64,000 nucleotides of DNA from Tubulanus polymorphus (GCF_964204645.1 NC_134034.1:9913414-9977413); one strand, 5' to 3'. Shown: positions 36,701 through 51,700, counted from the stretch's first letter. The notes: generated by a model not told the origin, from the sequence alone. Numbers and translations are program-made.

Positions 36701-39700
36701 AGTACCTCGAAGGAAATTTGGATTTCGAAAAAACGGATAATTCTGTGTTTCTTGTTTCGATTTCATTCTTATTCGACGAAAGTTTGTTTTGTTTTTCGAA
36801 GATTCTCATTTCGAGCCGAACGCGCGAATTAAAGGAATTATTAGGACGGATTTTTTTCGGCGAATAATTATGATTCCGGAAGTCGATTGGAAATTCGGAA
36901 CGAACTCGATGCAGACGTTGCGTAACGCGACGTCGTCATCGCCGCCGCCGTCCTCTTCGTACGGCGCGTTGGCGACTGTCCCCGAGGAGCCCGGGCTGTC
37001 TGCGCCGGCGCGGGTTATTTCTCGCGATCCGACTGCCGGTAAGACGATATAACCGACGAATTGCCACCCACCCGCCGTTTGAATCCGGGTGGTCGCTTGA
37101 ATTCACGGACATTTCTGGAATAGTTCGGGTCAGGGATTAGTCGGAAATTTTGTGAAAAAATTCTAATAATCGGGGCTAAGTTGGGAAATTGATTTTTAAA
37201 AGTCGGGGAATAGTTGGGAATTTTGTTGAAGAAGCTAAAAATTGGGGTAATGTCAGGGATTAGTCGGGAATTTTATGAAAAAAAATGCTTAAAATTAGGG
37301 ATTTTTTTTTCTTGCCAGGGAATAGTGTGAAAATATTGCTGAAAATTGGGATCAAAGTCAGGGTGATTTCGTTTTAAAAGTCGGAGAATTTTGTAAAAGA
37401 ATCAGGGAAATTTGTTAAGATTGCTAGCGCGTAAAATCAGACAGTTTATGTCTATGTCTAACATATTTGACTGTGTTAATTGATTCGATTCTAAGCAGAT
37501 CAAGTTAGGGAAAACCACGTGCATGTCAGGGAATATAGTCAGGGCTTAGGGAAAATAAAAGTGATCAAACCCACGCAACGTTGGAACTTGATCTAGAGGC
37601 AAATTTAAAGCACACAACAGTGGAACTGAGTTCAGTCACATAAATCTCACTCTGTGCAGCCCGTATTGTAAATTGTCTGGTTGAGAATGAAACCCCCCTC
37701 CCCCACCACGGCCACGCTTGTGACACATGTCCTGCTGATTTCATTTATAGAATTAACAACTGTTATAGACGAATTCCTGGGGGCCGTCTCACAGAACGAC
37801 CGAAAGTGTCATTGGTCACGATAACGTAGCACTGAATGAAGCCTTTAGTCATCTGTGAAATGCCCCCCTCCTGTTGTCAATACGCGACCCCCAGCTGATA
37901 TTGAGTACGTAAATATAAAGTTATTATCGGGTCAGCGAATGTTTTCATGTTAAAATCTATTTCAATGGTTTATACTCTATTCATATTGCTATGTAGCTAT
38001 TATTTGGTTATAGCATTAAATATAAACCTGGAAGTTCATTGTCGGTCAATTCGAAAAATAATAATTATCGCTCTATTTATATATGTATAGATGATCCGTC
38101 AAAATGATATCAGGTGCACCAGAAATTGGACATTTTATCAGCACAATAGTCATCGTCCACACTGTGTTCAGGAGATCTTTTTAAAAAACGATATATTTCT
38201 TAGATCGTAATGATTAGACTTTTGCTTTATTTTTCAGAGCCTCTTGGGTCGAGGGAATCAGCTATGGAAATCAATAATCATTTCAGTTTGAATAAAAAAG
38301 GTAAGAAATGTGAGATATCTCGTAGTGGCAATGCTAGTACACTTAGAAATACGAGATATCTCATAGTGGCAATGGTGGGACACCCAGAAATATGAGATAT
38401 CTCGTAGTGGCAATGGTGGGACACCCAGAAATATGAGATATCTCATAGTGGCAATGGTGGGACACCCAGAAGTATATCTCAAATTAGCAATGGTAGCAGA
38501 ACCAGGGAGGCGCACTGGCCGAGTGGTTTAAGCCGCCGGTCACTGGTCTCGTCAATCCAGGGCTTATGGGTTCAAACCCTGGCGGCGACAGAGTTTCTTG
38601 GTCGAAGGTTCTTCTCTGGGCTCTCCCCACTTGGGAAAAAGAAACATCGAACCCGCCCTGCGATATGCTTAGCGGGTGGGAGTGTGTTAAAAAAAGGCTT
38701 TTTGCCCATTTTAAAAGATTTGATAAGTTTGTCTCATATTTTTTTCTCTTGGCGCGTTTATTTCAGAAGTGCTACATTCCCCGCCCATCGAGTCGGCGTT
38801 GATCAATCGTGATCTGGCGATCGCCGCCGAACAACAACTACAACAACAACTGCTCACGTTGAAACAACAACAACAACTCCAACAACAAATGTTGCTGCAA
38901 CAATTCCAAGCGCAACAACAACAGCTCGCGCACGAACACGACAAACAAATACAGGAGCATATGAAGGTACGCGATTTTGACCGCATCGGGGGTACTACCT
39001 ACGAGTAAGGGGAACATTGCGAATTAGGACCCTTGGGTTCCCGGGACATTGGTAAAAACTTGGGGAAATTTTGGAATGGTATTCCTGGGAATTCGAGCGG
39101 CGCAAATATGCCGCTTTCTTCGGCAATTTTCCTCGAAAAAAATTCACCACTAAATAATTGATATGCGTTTATGCGGTATGATGGTACACGTATACGAAGG
39201 CCCAATTTCCATTTCTGGCAAATTTTGGATAATCACCCCGCGCTGGGAAAAAACTTGCCAATTTTGAATTCGTGTGTAACTGTTGTAACGGTGTTTGTAA
39301 GAACGTTTCTAGGTTTCGCCGTAAATAAGGGTAAACAAGGTATTGCGCTGCCTGAACACGCTATCGAGGAATATCGTATCGACTATGTCCTAATAGTCAT
39401 CTTGAATATTGAACTAGCAGTTTATTCAACATTACAACTATATTCCTATAGTCATCTTGAATATTGAACTAGTAGTTTATTCAACATTATAACTATATTC
39501 CAATAGTCATCTTGAATATTGTACTAGTAGTTGATTCGACGTTACGACTATATTCCAATCGTCATCTTGAATATTGAACTAGTAGTTTATTCAACATTAC
39601 AACTATATTCCATTAGTCATCTTGAATATTGAACTAGTAGTTTATTCAAGATTACAACTATATTCCTATTGTCATCTTGAATATTGAGCTAGTAGTTTAT

Positions 39701-42700
39701 TCAACATTACAACTATATTCCAATAGTCATCTTGAATATTGAACTAGTAGTTTACTCAACATTACAACTATATTCCAATAGTCATCTTGAATATTGAACT
39801 AGCAGTTTGTTCAACATTACAACTATATTCCTATAGTCATCTTGAATATTGAGCTAGTAGTTTATTCAATATTACAACTTTATTCCATTAGTCATCTTGA
39901 ATATTGAACTAGTAGTTTACTCAACATTACAACTATATTCCAATAGTCATCTTGAATATTGAACTAGCAGCTTGTTCAACATTACAACTATATTCCTATA
40001 GTCATCTTGAATATTGAACTAGCAATTTATTCAACATTACAACTATATTCCAATAGTCATCTTGAATATTGAACTAGTAGTTTATGTTCAATGTTTCGAT
40101 AAGGCCTATATCCTAATGTATTCCTGAAGGTGACTATTAGGATATAGTCAAATAGACCTCTAGATCTCGAATAGTTTTAGCGCTTTACATTATTTTTAGT
40201 TGCCATTGTGGGATTTTCTTTATACCATACCTACACGCCTGTCACTGGAGGCGAATTTATCTTGTCAAATCAGATTTGATTTTCCTAATCATAATTTGCT
40301 TGTCACGTGTTATCTAATCAAATAAGATTTGCACAACAGGATGAATTTGACGCCTTGTTCCAAATGGCTGACAAGAAAATACTGTCCCACTTTTTATTTA
40401 AAATGTTATTTCCTATGAATGAGTTTCAGGTTTCTCATTCAGTTCTGACATTTATATCAGTTTTTCGAAACATATTTGTGAGTCCACCACCATCTTCAAA
40501 TCGTATCAAATCAGCTCCGGGGGTGATTTGATGATTTGACAAATCGATTTGAATTTGATCGTGTGTTAAATTTAAAAATTAGACCAAATCAAATTTGATT
40601 ATGACGAGATAAAAACGATTTTACTTAAAATCAAATTTGATTTGACGTGATAAATTCGCCTTAGTTGATGAAAGGAAGTAGTTTGATTTAATTAACAAAT
40701 GCGTAAAACGGATGGTATTAGTCGAGATACCGAAATTGTGTGCGTCATTCATTCCGCTCAGAGTCGTTGTATTAGTTATCAAATCGTATATGTTTGTAGT
40801 GTATTGGTACGATTCAACAGCAAGAAATACTGTACGCGAGGCAGATGGAACAATGGCGCGAGGTAAGTTACTATCCCCTCCCTGCTGCCTAACTTGGGAA
40901 TCATACGTTCATGTAACTGTGGGAACCATGCTTCAAACTTCCTGACTTGGTCAAACGTTATCTTAACCCTGCTTTAGCGTGGTAAACAAGCACGTAAGAG
41001 GCAATTTTTTATTGCGGTGGCCAATTGCGGGTTTTTAACCAGGTTCTATCTAATATGTTACCCCGGCGAATTTAGTTCAATTTCCGCAAAGATATAACAT
41101 ACAAAGAAACAAAAAACGTCATTCAGTAAATGATAGTAGTCGCTGCAGTTCCGATGCCGCTAGTCAAATCGCCTGGTTCTCCTTTTCCCGTTTAATTCCC
41201 CTTAATCGTCCCCAACTTTCCTTCGACTCTTCAACTTCCGGTCGAAGCCTGCCGAATATCGGCCTCTAATGCCCCTTGCAACGCCGATCGCGTTCAGAAC
41301 TAAGACTGCCGTTCTACTAGATTTAGATTTCGTACCGGCAGCGTTCCGTTCAGACCGAGGCGTTTAACGAAACATAACGTTTAACGAAATACCCCATGAT
41401 CTATTACACCAGTTTTTGCTTTTCTATTTCTGGACGTTTTCGAGAAACTAATTACCTTGGTTTTTTTTTTCGTCCGTCGGGGATGGCGCGCGTACATTAA
41501 ACGGTATATATATATATATATATGATAAATATATGAGCTACTTTGCTCCTACCGAGGTCGACCGATGTATATTTGTCGTGGAAACAATTCTTCCCCGCAT
41601 CCTGTGTATATGATTAATGATGGCGACGAAATTTTCGCAGTCTAACTTATCCGCCTGACCTTATGTATTTATCAACGCTCGGCGGCTGATATCCTCGATC
41701 CTCACTTGCCACTAGTTGAATCCACTAGTTGATGTCGTAGTTGATGTCCTATAACACACTAGTGATACCTGGTGGATCCTCAATTGCCATGAGTGGAATC
41801 CTCTATTACCGCAGTAGTTGATGTCCTACTGCTCACTAGTGGCACCTGGTGGATCCTCATTCGCTACAAGTGAAATCCTTTTTTACCGCAGTATTTTATG
41901 TCCTACTGCTCAATAGCGACATCTGGTGGATCCTCACAAGTGGAATCCTCTATTGTCACAGTAGTTGATGTCCTACTGCTCACTAGTGACACCTAGTGGA
42001 TCCTCACTGGCCACAAGTGATATCCTCTATTACTGCAGTAGTTAAAGTCCACCTGCACACTAATGACACCTGATAAATCCTCACTTGCCACAAGTGGAAT
42101 CCTTTATTGACACAGTAGTTGATGCCTTACTAGCGACATCTGGTGGATCCTCACTTGCCACAAGTAGTTGATGCCTAACTAGCGACGCCTCGGTAAAAAC
42201 TCTCTAAAACCTGTTTTCTCTTTTCGTTCGATTTCTCAGAGGCAACAGGAGTTCTTGGAACGGCAGGAAAAAGAGGTCAATCGGCGCGAGCAACAGAGAT
42301 GCGAGTTGGAAAAACTGCGCATGATCAAAAACAAGAAAAAAGACGAAGAAAGTAAGTAACAAAAATGAGAGGAAAAAGTACATTTATGTCCGATCGGCAC
42401 AAATTCAAACTGTTGACTCGCTGCTGACTTTGCCATTATTTTTCCAGGCGCGGTCGCGTCGACGGAAGTCAAGCTTCGACTGCAAGAATTCGTACTGAAG
42501 AAGAAACAGCAAGAAGCGGCCATGACGAATATGAGAAATTCGCCTCCTCAACTTCGTCAATGGTATCTCTATTTTTAGATTTTGCGAATCGTTTAGATTG
42601 AAAAGCGGAAATTGGTTACGAATTAAAAAATTTTGAAAAACGTTAAAAGATTGAACGTACGAAAATAGTATTTAAGAAATCAGGATATTACTGATTAGGA

Positions 42701-45700
42701 GTTAGAATATTGAAAGTGAACTGATTAGAGTTAACCCATTACAACAGTAATTTCACGATGTTCAAATTACTCCTAAAAATTGTTAAGATCAGGAAAACTT
42801 GTTACGAGTTCCGCAGTTCAGTACCCTATTCTGCAGTTCAGAACTATATTCCGTAGTTCAGAACCCTATTCTGCAGTTCAGAACCATATACTGTAGTTCA
42901 GAACCCTATTCTGCAGTTCAGAACCCTATTCTGCAGTTAAGAACCATATTCCGTAGTTCAGAACCATATTCTGCAGTTCAGAACCATATACTGTAGTTCA
43001 GAACCCTATTCTGCAGTTCAGTACCCTATTCTGCAGTTCAGAACCATATTCCGTAGTTCAGAACCCTATTCTGCAGTTCAGAACCATATACTGTAGTTCA
43101 GAACCCTATTCTGCAGTTCAGTACCCTATTCTGCAGTTCAGAACCATATTCCGTAGTTCAGAACCATATTCTGCAGTTCAGAACCATATTCTGCAGTTCA
43201 GAACCCTATTCTGCAGTTCAGAACCATATTCCGTAGTTCAGAACCATATTCCGCAGTTCAGAACCGTATTCCATAGTTCAGAATCGTATTCCATAGTTCA
43301 GAACTGTATTCTGCAGTTCAGAACCATATTTCATAGTTCAGATCTGCATTCCATAGTTCAGAACCGTATTCTGCAGTTCAGAACCATATTCTGCGATTCA
43401 GAACCGTATTCCGTAGTTTAGAATCATATTCCGCTTTATTTCATCATTTCGATCTTTTTCAGGGCGGCTCATCACAGCTCGATTGACCAGCAGGGGTCAC
43501 CACCGGCCGGACTGTCGCCGCCGTACCACCCGCGGATACTCGGCGCGTACGAGGACGACTTCCCGCCGCTGCGTAAAACAGCGTCGGAGCCGAATCTGAA
43601 AGTCCGCTCGGTGCTGAAACAAAAAGTTATAGAACGACGCAGCAGCCCGCTGTTGAAACGGAAAGAAAAAGCTTTACTTTTCAAACGGAAGCCGCCGTTT
43701 ACGAGTGAGTACAACAATGACGAGTACCCTGCTGAATTCCCTTGGGAGTACCCTGCAGAGTTCCCTGGGGAGTTCCAATTCAATTCAAATACTTTATTGA
43801 CACTAATAGATTTTACAATAAAATATTTTAGTGATACCCTGCAGAGTTCCCTGGGGAGAACCCTGCAGAGTTCCCTGGGGAGTACCCTGCAGAGTTCCCT
43901 GCATAGTTCTCTGGTTCTCTGGGGAGTACCCTGCAGAGTGCCCTGGGGAGTACCCTGAAGAGTTCCCTGTGGAGTACTCTGCAGAGTTCCCTGGGGAGTG
44001 CCCTGCAGAGTTCCCTGTGGAGTACCCTGCTGAGTTCCCTGTGGAGTGCCCTGGGGAGTACCCTGAAGAGTTCCCTGTGGAGTACCCTGCTGAGTTCCCT
44101 GTGGAGTGCCCTGCAGAGTTCCCTGTGGAGTACGCTGCTGAGTTCCCTGTGGAGTGCCCTGGGGAGTACCCTGAAGAGTTCCCTGTGGAGTACCCTGAAG
44201 AGTTCCCTGTGGAGTACCCTGCTGAGTTCCCTGTGGAGTGCCCTGGGGAGTACCCTGAAGAGTTCCCTGTGGAGTACCCTGCAGAGTTCCCTGTGGAGTA
44301 CCCTGCCGAGTATTAGTACTCTATAATAGCAATATCTACACCGTAATCATTGTACTTTTTACGTTAGATGAGACATTCGACTAGGAAAGCAAACATCGGT
44401 GAAATAATCGGCAGTAGAATTACGAATAATTGTCGATTTGTTAAAAACAAATTCTAAATTTCTTTGTAATTCGTTTCAGCAGATCCGACTCTGTCTCACA
44501 GCAACCCCGACTCCGGTCCTAATTCGCCCCCTAGCGGCGTAAGCGGACAACAGTCTATCAACGTGAATACGAGTAACGGCAGTCTATCGAATATACCCGC
44601 TCCAGAGGTGAGTCGTTATCTTTCAACGCTATTATTTGGTGCATGTCGGCAAACTATACCATGTTCGTCCATCCATTCGGACAGGTGGCTGTCTGTTACC
44701 ATTGATGTCTGTCTGTTCGGAACAATTTGTGAATGTTCCAAAAGTCACCTGTCTGTTCGGATAGTCAGTTGGGACGGATCCAGAGGCTGATTTTGACGGA
44801 CATTTTGTTGTCCAATAAGGTGTACTCCCGCACTGAAGGGCTAATTTTGAACCCAAAAGGGCACTTTGATGACCCATTTGGTGTACTCCTGCACTGAAGG
44901 GCCAATTTTGAACCCTAAAGGGCACTTTGTTGTCCCATAAGGTGTATTCCCGCACTGAAGGGCTCAGTTTGAAGAACTTCTCACATCCAGAATGGACATT
45001 TTTATTTCCATAAAGGTAATTTTAAGCGTACTACCATACTGAAAGGCACCAATTACCTTTTGTTGACAAAATAAAAAAAGGGCGCTAAAAAAATTTGATA
45101 GACTTGTATAAGTCACCGTGGATCCGCCTCCGGTGCCTGTTCTATTCCAATAGGCGTGGTCTATTCCAATGGATGCCCGTCTGTCCGGATAGTCGCCAGT
45201 CTGTTCCGATAGACTTGCATCTATTGCCTATGGACATTCCTTAGTTGGGATAGATGCCTGTCTATTGAGATAGACTTTAGTCTGTTCTGATAGACATGCC
45301 TCTGTTCCAATAGACGTGTGCTTCTGTTCCAATAGATGCCGGTCTGTTCTGATTGTTTCATGATTGTCTATTTGTGATTTTTGCAGCTGATTCCTGGTGT
45401 AGCTCCAATAAACAACAACACTAGCTCTGACATCAATAACCTTTACACATCACCCTCCATGCCAAATATCTCACTCGGTAAACCATGTGCTCCTACATCA
45501 TCTGTAAGTATTTCAAATATATCAAAATTTCCTTACATTATCACAAACATGCCCGAAAACTTCATCAGAATGCTTAATTCTGACCCTAATTGTTAAACTA
45601 ACCCATGATTGTGAAATTATGTGCCTGATTGTTGAAAGACTTACCCCTGATTGTGAAAGAATGTCCCTGAATGTGGAAAAACTGTCCCCTGATTGTGAAA

Positions 45701-48700
45701 AACTGATCCCTGATTGTGAAAGAATGTCCCTGATTGTGACACTAACCCAAGACTGTGGAAAGATGACCCCTGATTGTCAAAGAGTATTGAGTACTGATTG
45801 TGGAAGAACGTTGCTGATGGTCACAGACCAACCCTTGGTTGTTCAAGAATGTCCTCGATCGTGTAAAACCCTGATCGCCAAAGACTGGTCCTGTCAAAAA
45901 GAACCTAGATTTGTAAAAGAACCTTCCGACTGTCAGAAGCGATGTCTCAAAATATTCATCCGCCCGCTGACGAACTGATCATCGAATATCTGAAATGTTT
46001 CAATGTATTTCTGTTTTTAGTCGGTGACGTCATCAGCGTCTGAGGCTGAACTGCGAGCGATGGCCGCTGCTCGGTTCGGGCTGCCGCTGACCGGTCACAT
46101 GTTGTCCAGTTCCCTCCCATTTTATCCATCACTGCCAGGTACGTAGATTTCTTCTTCCTCGTCGATCTACTTAGGGCGGCGCCACTTACCTGAAAATTGG
46201 GGGGAAGTCAGGATATATGAGCACCCCAAGGATAACAGCAAGACTCGCTTAAGATAATGAATTCTATGTTCTGTTTATAACAACACAGTTGCAAAACCAA
46301 GTCAAGCGGTTTCTGCAATTTAGAAAATACAGATACTAAGTACAAATATATAAATAATTGAATTATTTGTGTATCGAAACACACTAGGTTTGAAGTCAAA
46401 AGTTGAATAATTTAACAAGAAAGCGGTAATTTAATTTACTTACAACACGTTATCTTCCTTGAGTTAAAGAGAGACTCGCTCCACTCGCAGCCAGTAGTAG
46501 AAATGACACCCAAAAATGCATTACACATGGAATTATACCTAACTGTACTATACCTGACTGCCAGTGAAGCGAGTAGAAAATGTTTGAATACACGGCACTG
46601 AAAATCGCAAACCATGGTAATTCGAGGCTCAAACTAGTGTATAAAGAGTACAAAGAGCGCGACGGTATAGAATTGCGACTGTATGACAGACTCAAAACTC
46701 AATTGATTATCAAACATGAAACCACGAATAACTGTAATAATAATAAATAATATATGTGCATAGCACAGGAAATTTTCTTTTATTTGACAAAGTCAGGGGA
46801 TGGTGGGGAATTTCGTAAAAAAAAGATAAAAATCATGGAAATTATGTGAGATTGCTAGATCCACAGTTTCCGACTATGTTTTACATATTTGACCGTGTTA
46901 ATGGTTTAAGAAGAAAAAGAACCCTCGATTGATTGGATTCTGAGCGGAACAAGTCGGGCAAAATAACATACATGTCAGGGAATAGTCGGGAAAGCAATTC
47001 AGATGAAAGTGGCCGCCCTGAAAATGTTCTTCGTTTTCGATTTCATGAAATTATTTGCGGTTTTTTTTTCGAACGCACTTGCAGTAATCGATGGAGAAGT
47101 GACTCCTCCCACCAGTCCCGCGTACATCACTGCTCAAATGAAAGCTCTCGAAGCTCAAGGTCAAACGAATATTCCCGGAAAACCGAGTCCGACGTTGCTC
47201 GCGATTACCGGCCACTGTTTACAAGAAAGCAATAAACCTTCGCATCCACGCCTGCGGTAAGTCCACTAGAAAACTAATAACAAGTCCGGTGATAAAGGAA
47301 TTCAGAATTACGTAATAACCGTCGATAATAAAAAAATCGACGATTTAGTCAATCATACAAACTCGCCTGTCAAATTGAGAAATTTTGAAATATCAGCATT
47401 GTGGGGTTACTTTGTATACTATTTAATCTGGCATGCGTTACTGTTACTCTGAAGATCGAATTTGTGTCGTGCGCAGCTAGAGGATGCAGAAAACAAAAGT
47501 CGATAAGAAATATACGTTTTTAGGGCTAAGGCACTAGAGGGTTAAGTTATTGAAATTCAGGGATTTTTTTGTCATCTGAATCGCTGAGAAAATATATCGG
47601 TATATCCATCTTCTTCCATCGGGCGAAACGAATTTTGACACAAAATTTATCTTTCGCTTTCCGACGATGTAGGCATCGGCCGCTAGAAAGGACGCACTCG
47701 GCGCCACTGCCGCTCGGCAATCCGTTACTGCAACAACAGCTACTGCAGCAACAACAAGAACAACTGAAAGAACATCAGAAGAAGATTCTGAAGCAGCACA
47801 TTCGTCAGACGGTGCTTCACCGGGCCGGTAGTAAGAGTCATATGGAGAATGTAGACGAGGAAACAGAAGCGAAATTAGCTCAAGTGAGTGTCTGATTGAT
47901 TATATGTATCTATAGACTGGATGCTCAGGTTTATAGACTGGATGCTTAGGTTTATAGACCGGATGTCTGGGTTTATAGACCGGATGTCTGGGTTTATAGA
48001 CTGCACGTCTGGGTTTATAGACTGGATGTCTGGATTTATAGACAGGACGTCTGGGCTTATAGACCGGACGTCTGGGTTTATAGACCGGATGTCTGGGTTT
48101 ATAGACCGGATGTCTGGGTTTATAGACCGGATGTCTGGGTTTATAGACCGGACGTCTGGGTTTATAGACCAGACGTCTGGGTTTTATAGACCGAACGTCT
48201 GGGTTTATAGACTGGACGTCTGGGTTTATAGACTGGACGTCTGGGTTATAGACTGGATGCTCAGGTTTATAGACTGGATGCTCAGGTTTATAGACTGGAT
48301 GCCTGGGTTTATAGACTGGACATCTGGGTCTGGTTTCATAGACTGGATGTCTGGGTCTGGCTAAGGCTGTTATATAGACTGTATGCCTCGTCCGGGTCTC
48401 GGGCTATCGCGAATATTTACTCATCCATTTATTGTTCCGTGTTTCAGGAAATGAAAGAAGGTCGCGACAACGAAGAGGAGGTTGCCATCACTCGGGAAAA
48501 ACCAGGAATGACACCACCAGCGCCACCTGTACCACCCGTTTGCCCCGCCGGCGACATCAGTCAACAACAACAACAACGTCGATCATTCCTTATTCAACAA
48601 CAACAAGAACTGTTGGCGACTTCAGCGGCGGCGGCGGCTGCAGTGAATAAAACAGCAGGCGGGTTCACGGCGGGTACGCCGATCCGACCAGCGCCACCTC

Positions 48701-51700
48701 GTCCTCTATCGCGGACTCATTCCAGTCCTCTCGTTACGTTTAGTTTACCCCCTCAACCACCTCCGAATGCAGAACCAGTGAAACTCAAATTTACTACAGG
48801 TACTTTACGCGTAATCAATCGAATGGATGAATTAAGTGGTTTTTTTACCCCGTTTAAAGTATCTTTTAAGGCTTCTTTTTTTCCTTCAACACACCGACCG
48901 CCATTAAGAGCGTTGTAAGAGGGATTGAGGTTTTCTTCCCCTCAAGTTGTCGAGCACCATTTAAGGCATGATTACTGGGTTTAAGGGTTTTTTTTTTCCT
49001 CTGAATTTCTTAGCAATTCAGGGCCTGGTTTCATAGACTGATTACCAAAGTTATCCCTTGGGGTAAATCCTCAATCTGGGTGACAACGACCATAGTAACA
49101 ATGAGAAACCATGGTGGTTATAACTGACGAATTTCAAAATATTCCCAGAGACTATTTTTCTTCCACATCTATGAAACCCAGCCCCGGGCATTATCAGCTC
49201 ATACGAGGTTACCTTATACATGATATCCTTCGAAGAATACACTTACTTCGAATCGGCCAGAAATTCGCCCTTCGATACGAGATAGATTCATGATTTATTT
49301 AATTCCATTCATTATGAGTTGTGTGTATTGTATTTAGGTCTGGTTTACGACAGTTTGATGTTGAAACACCAGTGTACGTGCGGCAACAACGCCAACCACC
49401 CGGAACACGCTGGCCGCTTACAGAGTATCTGGGCGCGCCTACAAGAAACCCGATTAGCTGATAGATGCGAGGTATGTACCGGTATGTTGATGATGAAAGA
49501 GATTTCTTATGTTGCGCCTGTGATAATTGAAGTTAAAGGCAGAGCTTCGCACAAAATATCTAAAAGCGATTCAGGGGAAATTAACTGATTGTAACGTTTT
49601 TAAATCAAGGAATTTCTCCATTCACCTGCAGCAGATTCACTCGGGGAATCTCTCCATTCACCTGCAGCAGATTCACTCCAGGAATTTCTCCATTCACCTG
49701 CAGCAGATTTACTCGGGGAATTTCCGCATTCACCTGCAGCGGATTCACTCAGGGAATCTCTCCATTCACCTGCAGCAGATTCACACAGGGAATCTCGCCA
49801 CTCACCTGCAGTAGATTCACTCGGAGAATCTCTCCATTCACCTGCAGCAGATTCACTCGGGGAATCTCTCCATTCACCTGCAGCAGATTCACTCCAGGAA
49901 TTTCTCCATTCACCTGCAGCAAATTCACTCGCGGAATTTCCGCATTCACCTGCAGCAGATGCACTCGGGGAATTTCATGTTGCAACATGGAAAAATCATA
50001 TAAAACTTCGGCAATTTGTAGATAAGGGAAAGTAAGGCCCCAACTCGTTTTTTCTCGTTCCAGAAAATCAAATCGCGTAAAGCAACAATCGAGGAGCTGC
50101 AGCTGTGTCACAGCGAGGCGTATTCGCTGCTCTACGGAACAAATCCGCACAATCGCCTGAAACTCGACCCGAAACTTCTCGAATCGCTGCCACTACGATT
50201 CTGTCTCCTGCCGTGTGGCGGAATCGGCTGCGATTCGGACACCGTCTGGAACGAGATTCACACATCGCACGTCGCTCGTATGGTCAGTTTTGATTTTTTT
50301 TTTGCAACTAGAAAATTTATCATTATTATTAATGTTAACCAATTTTTGAGCAACCCACTTGCCCCTGATGGATCCTCACTTGCCTCAATTTCATTCAATT
50401 CATTTTCAATTGTTCAGGCCGCTGGATGCGTAACTGAACTCGCGTTGAAAGTCGGAGCCGGTGAATTGAAGAATGGAATGGCGATAGTGCGACCTCCCGG
50501 ACACCACGCCGAGTTCCAACAGCCTATGTAAGTCTTGATACGGTCGAAACCACTTAATCTGGATCAGTGGAATCTGTTTTTTGATCGCGGTAGTAACTGA
50601 TTAAATACGTATGAATACAATGTTTAACGCCTGTAATGTAAATCTGAGTTAAATGCAGATTTCTGCCCTCATTACTTCCAATATTAATTAGCCAGCACTG
50701 AAAGGGTTAAAAAGTAACAGAAAAATAACCGATTTGAAAAACTTTCCGTACGTAATATTTCGATCCTTACCCGTACGGAATTTACGTGTTTCTAGTTCGA
50801 GTTTTTTTCGTCGCAGGGGTTTTTGTTTTTTCAACTCGATCGCGATCGCCGCGAAACAACTGCGAGAACGGCTGAAATTCAACAAGATACTCATCATCGA
50901 CTGGGTAAGTATTCCTCACAACTTATCAGTACGCGTATTTATTTCATTTGATTCAATTTCAAAGGGTACCCGCGACTCCTTGATTCCTTAAAAACTCCTT
51001 AGTGGAACATTCTTTGAAAGGTGCTTGAAACTCCTTCAATTTGAGATATTGGAAATTTTTGTCTAGTTAGTAGTTGCACAATATCCGTGTATGATGATGA
51101 CCTGAGAAATCCCATAATAACGAAGCCAAGATTGAAAACCACGCCTGATGATGGCTAACAGGTGTTAGCCGAAACGTCGCTCCTCAAGTACAATCATTCT
51201 GATATAGAATTTTTCAATCTTGGCTTCGTTATTGTGGGATTTCTCTCGTCAGTTAAACGGTGTATAGGATAAAAATAAGTTTACAAAACCACCGAATTAC
51301 CGGTTCACCGAGATAAATAGTACCGATTTAAGAGGAGTCAACAGGGATCTGAAAGTGACGCAGAAGCTCACTAAAAATTCAAAAAATTTACTCCTTTAAA
51401 ACTTGAAAACTCCTTATATCCAGGAATGGCCGTTGACCTGTAGGGACGCGGTTTATCTGTAATTTCGGCGAGTTTTTTCTAATCGACGATCGTCTCGCGA
51501 TTCATTTTACAGGACGTTCACCACGGCAACGGAACGCAACAGATGTTCTACGACGACCCGAACGTTCTGTACCTGTCCGTGCACCGGCACGATAACGGCA
51601 ACTTTTTCCCGGGCACGGGCGCGTTCGACGAGTGCGGCTGCGAGCAGGGCATCGGTTTCAACGTGAACCTCGCGTTCTCTGGAGCCGGCTTGCCGATGAG

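Noticed and set aside
36454-36832. Overlapping open frames before HDAC exon 1b
   Set aside because: Three frames overlap, none carries a domain, and the region reads best as 5' UTR or promoter.
43831-44316. 161-codon open frame with EYPAEFPVE repeats
   Set aside because: Minisatellite with a unit length divisible by three inside HDAC intron 7; not an independent gene, though read-through from exon 7 is noted as a finding.
46933-47084. Start of a separate gene at ATG codons upstream of 47085
   Set aside because: The downstream segment joins HDAC exons 10 and 12 in phase and has an acceptor at 47084; the upstream hydrophobic stretch is intron.
47921-48364. 147-codon open frame with GFIDRMS repeats
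   Set aside because: 21-bp intronic minisatellite; the HDAC frame itself meets a TGA immediately after the exon 12 donor.
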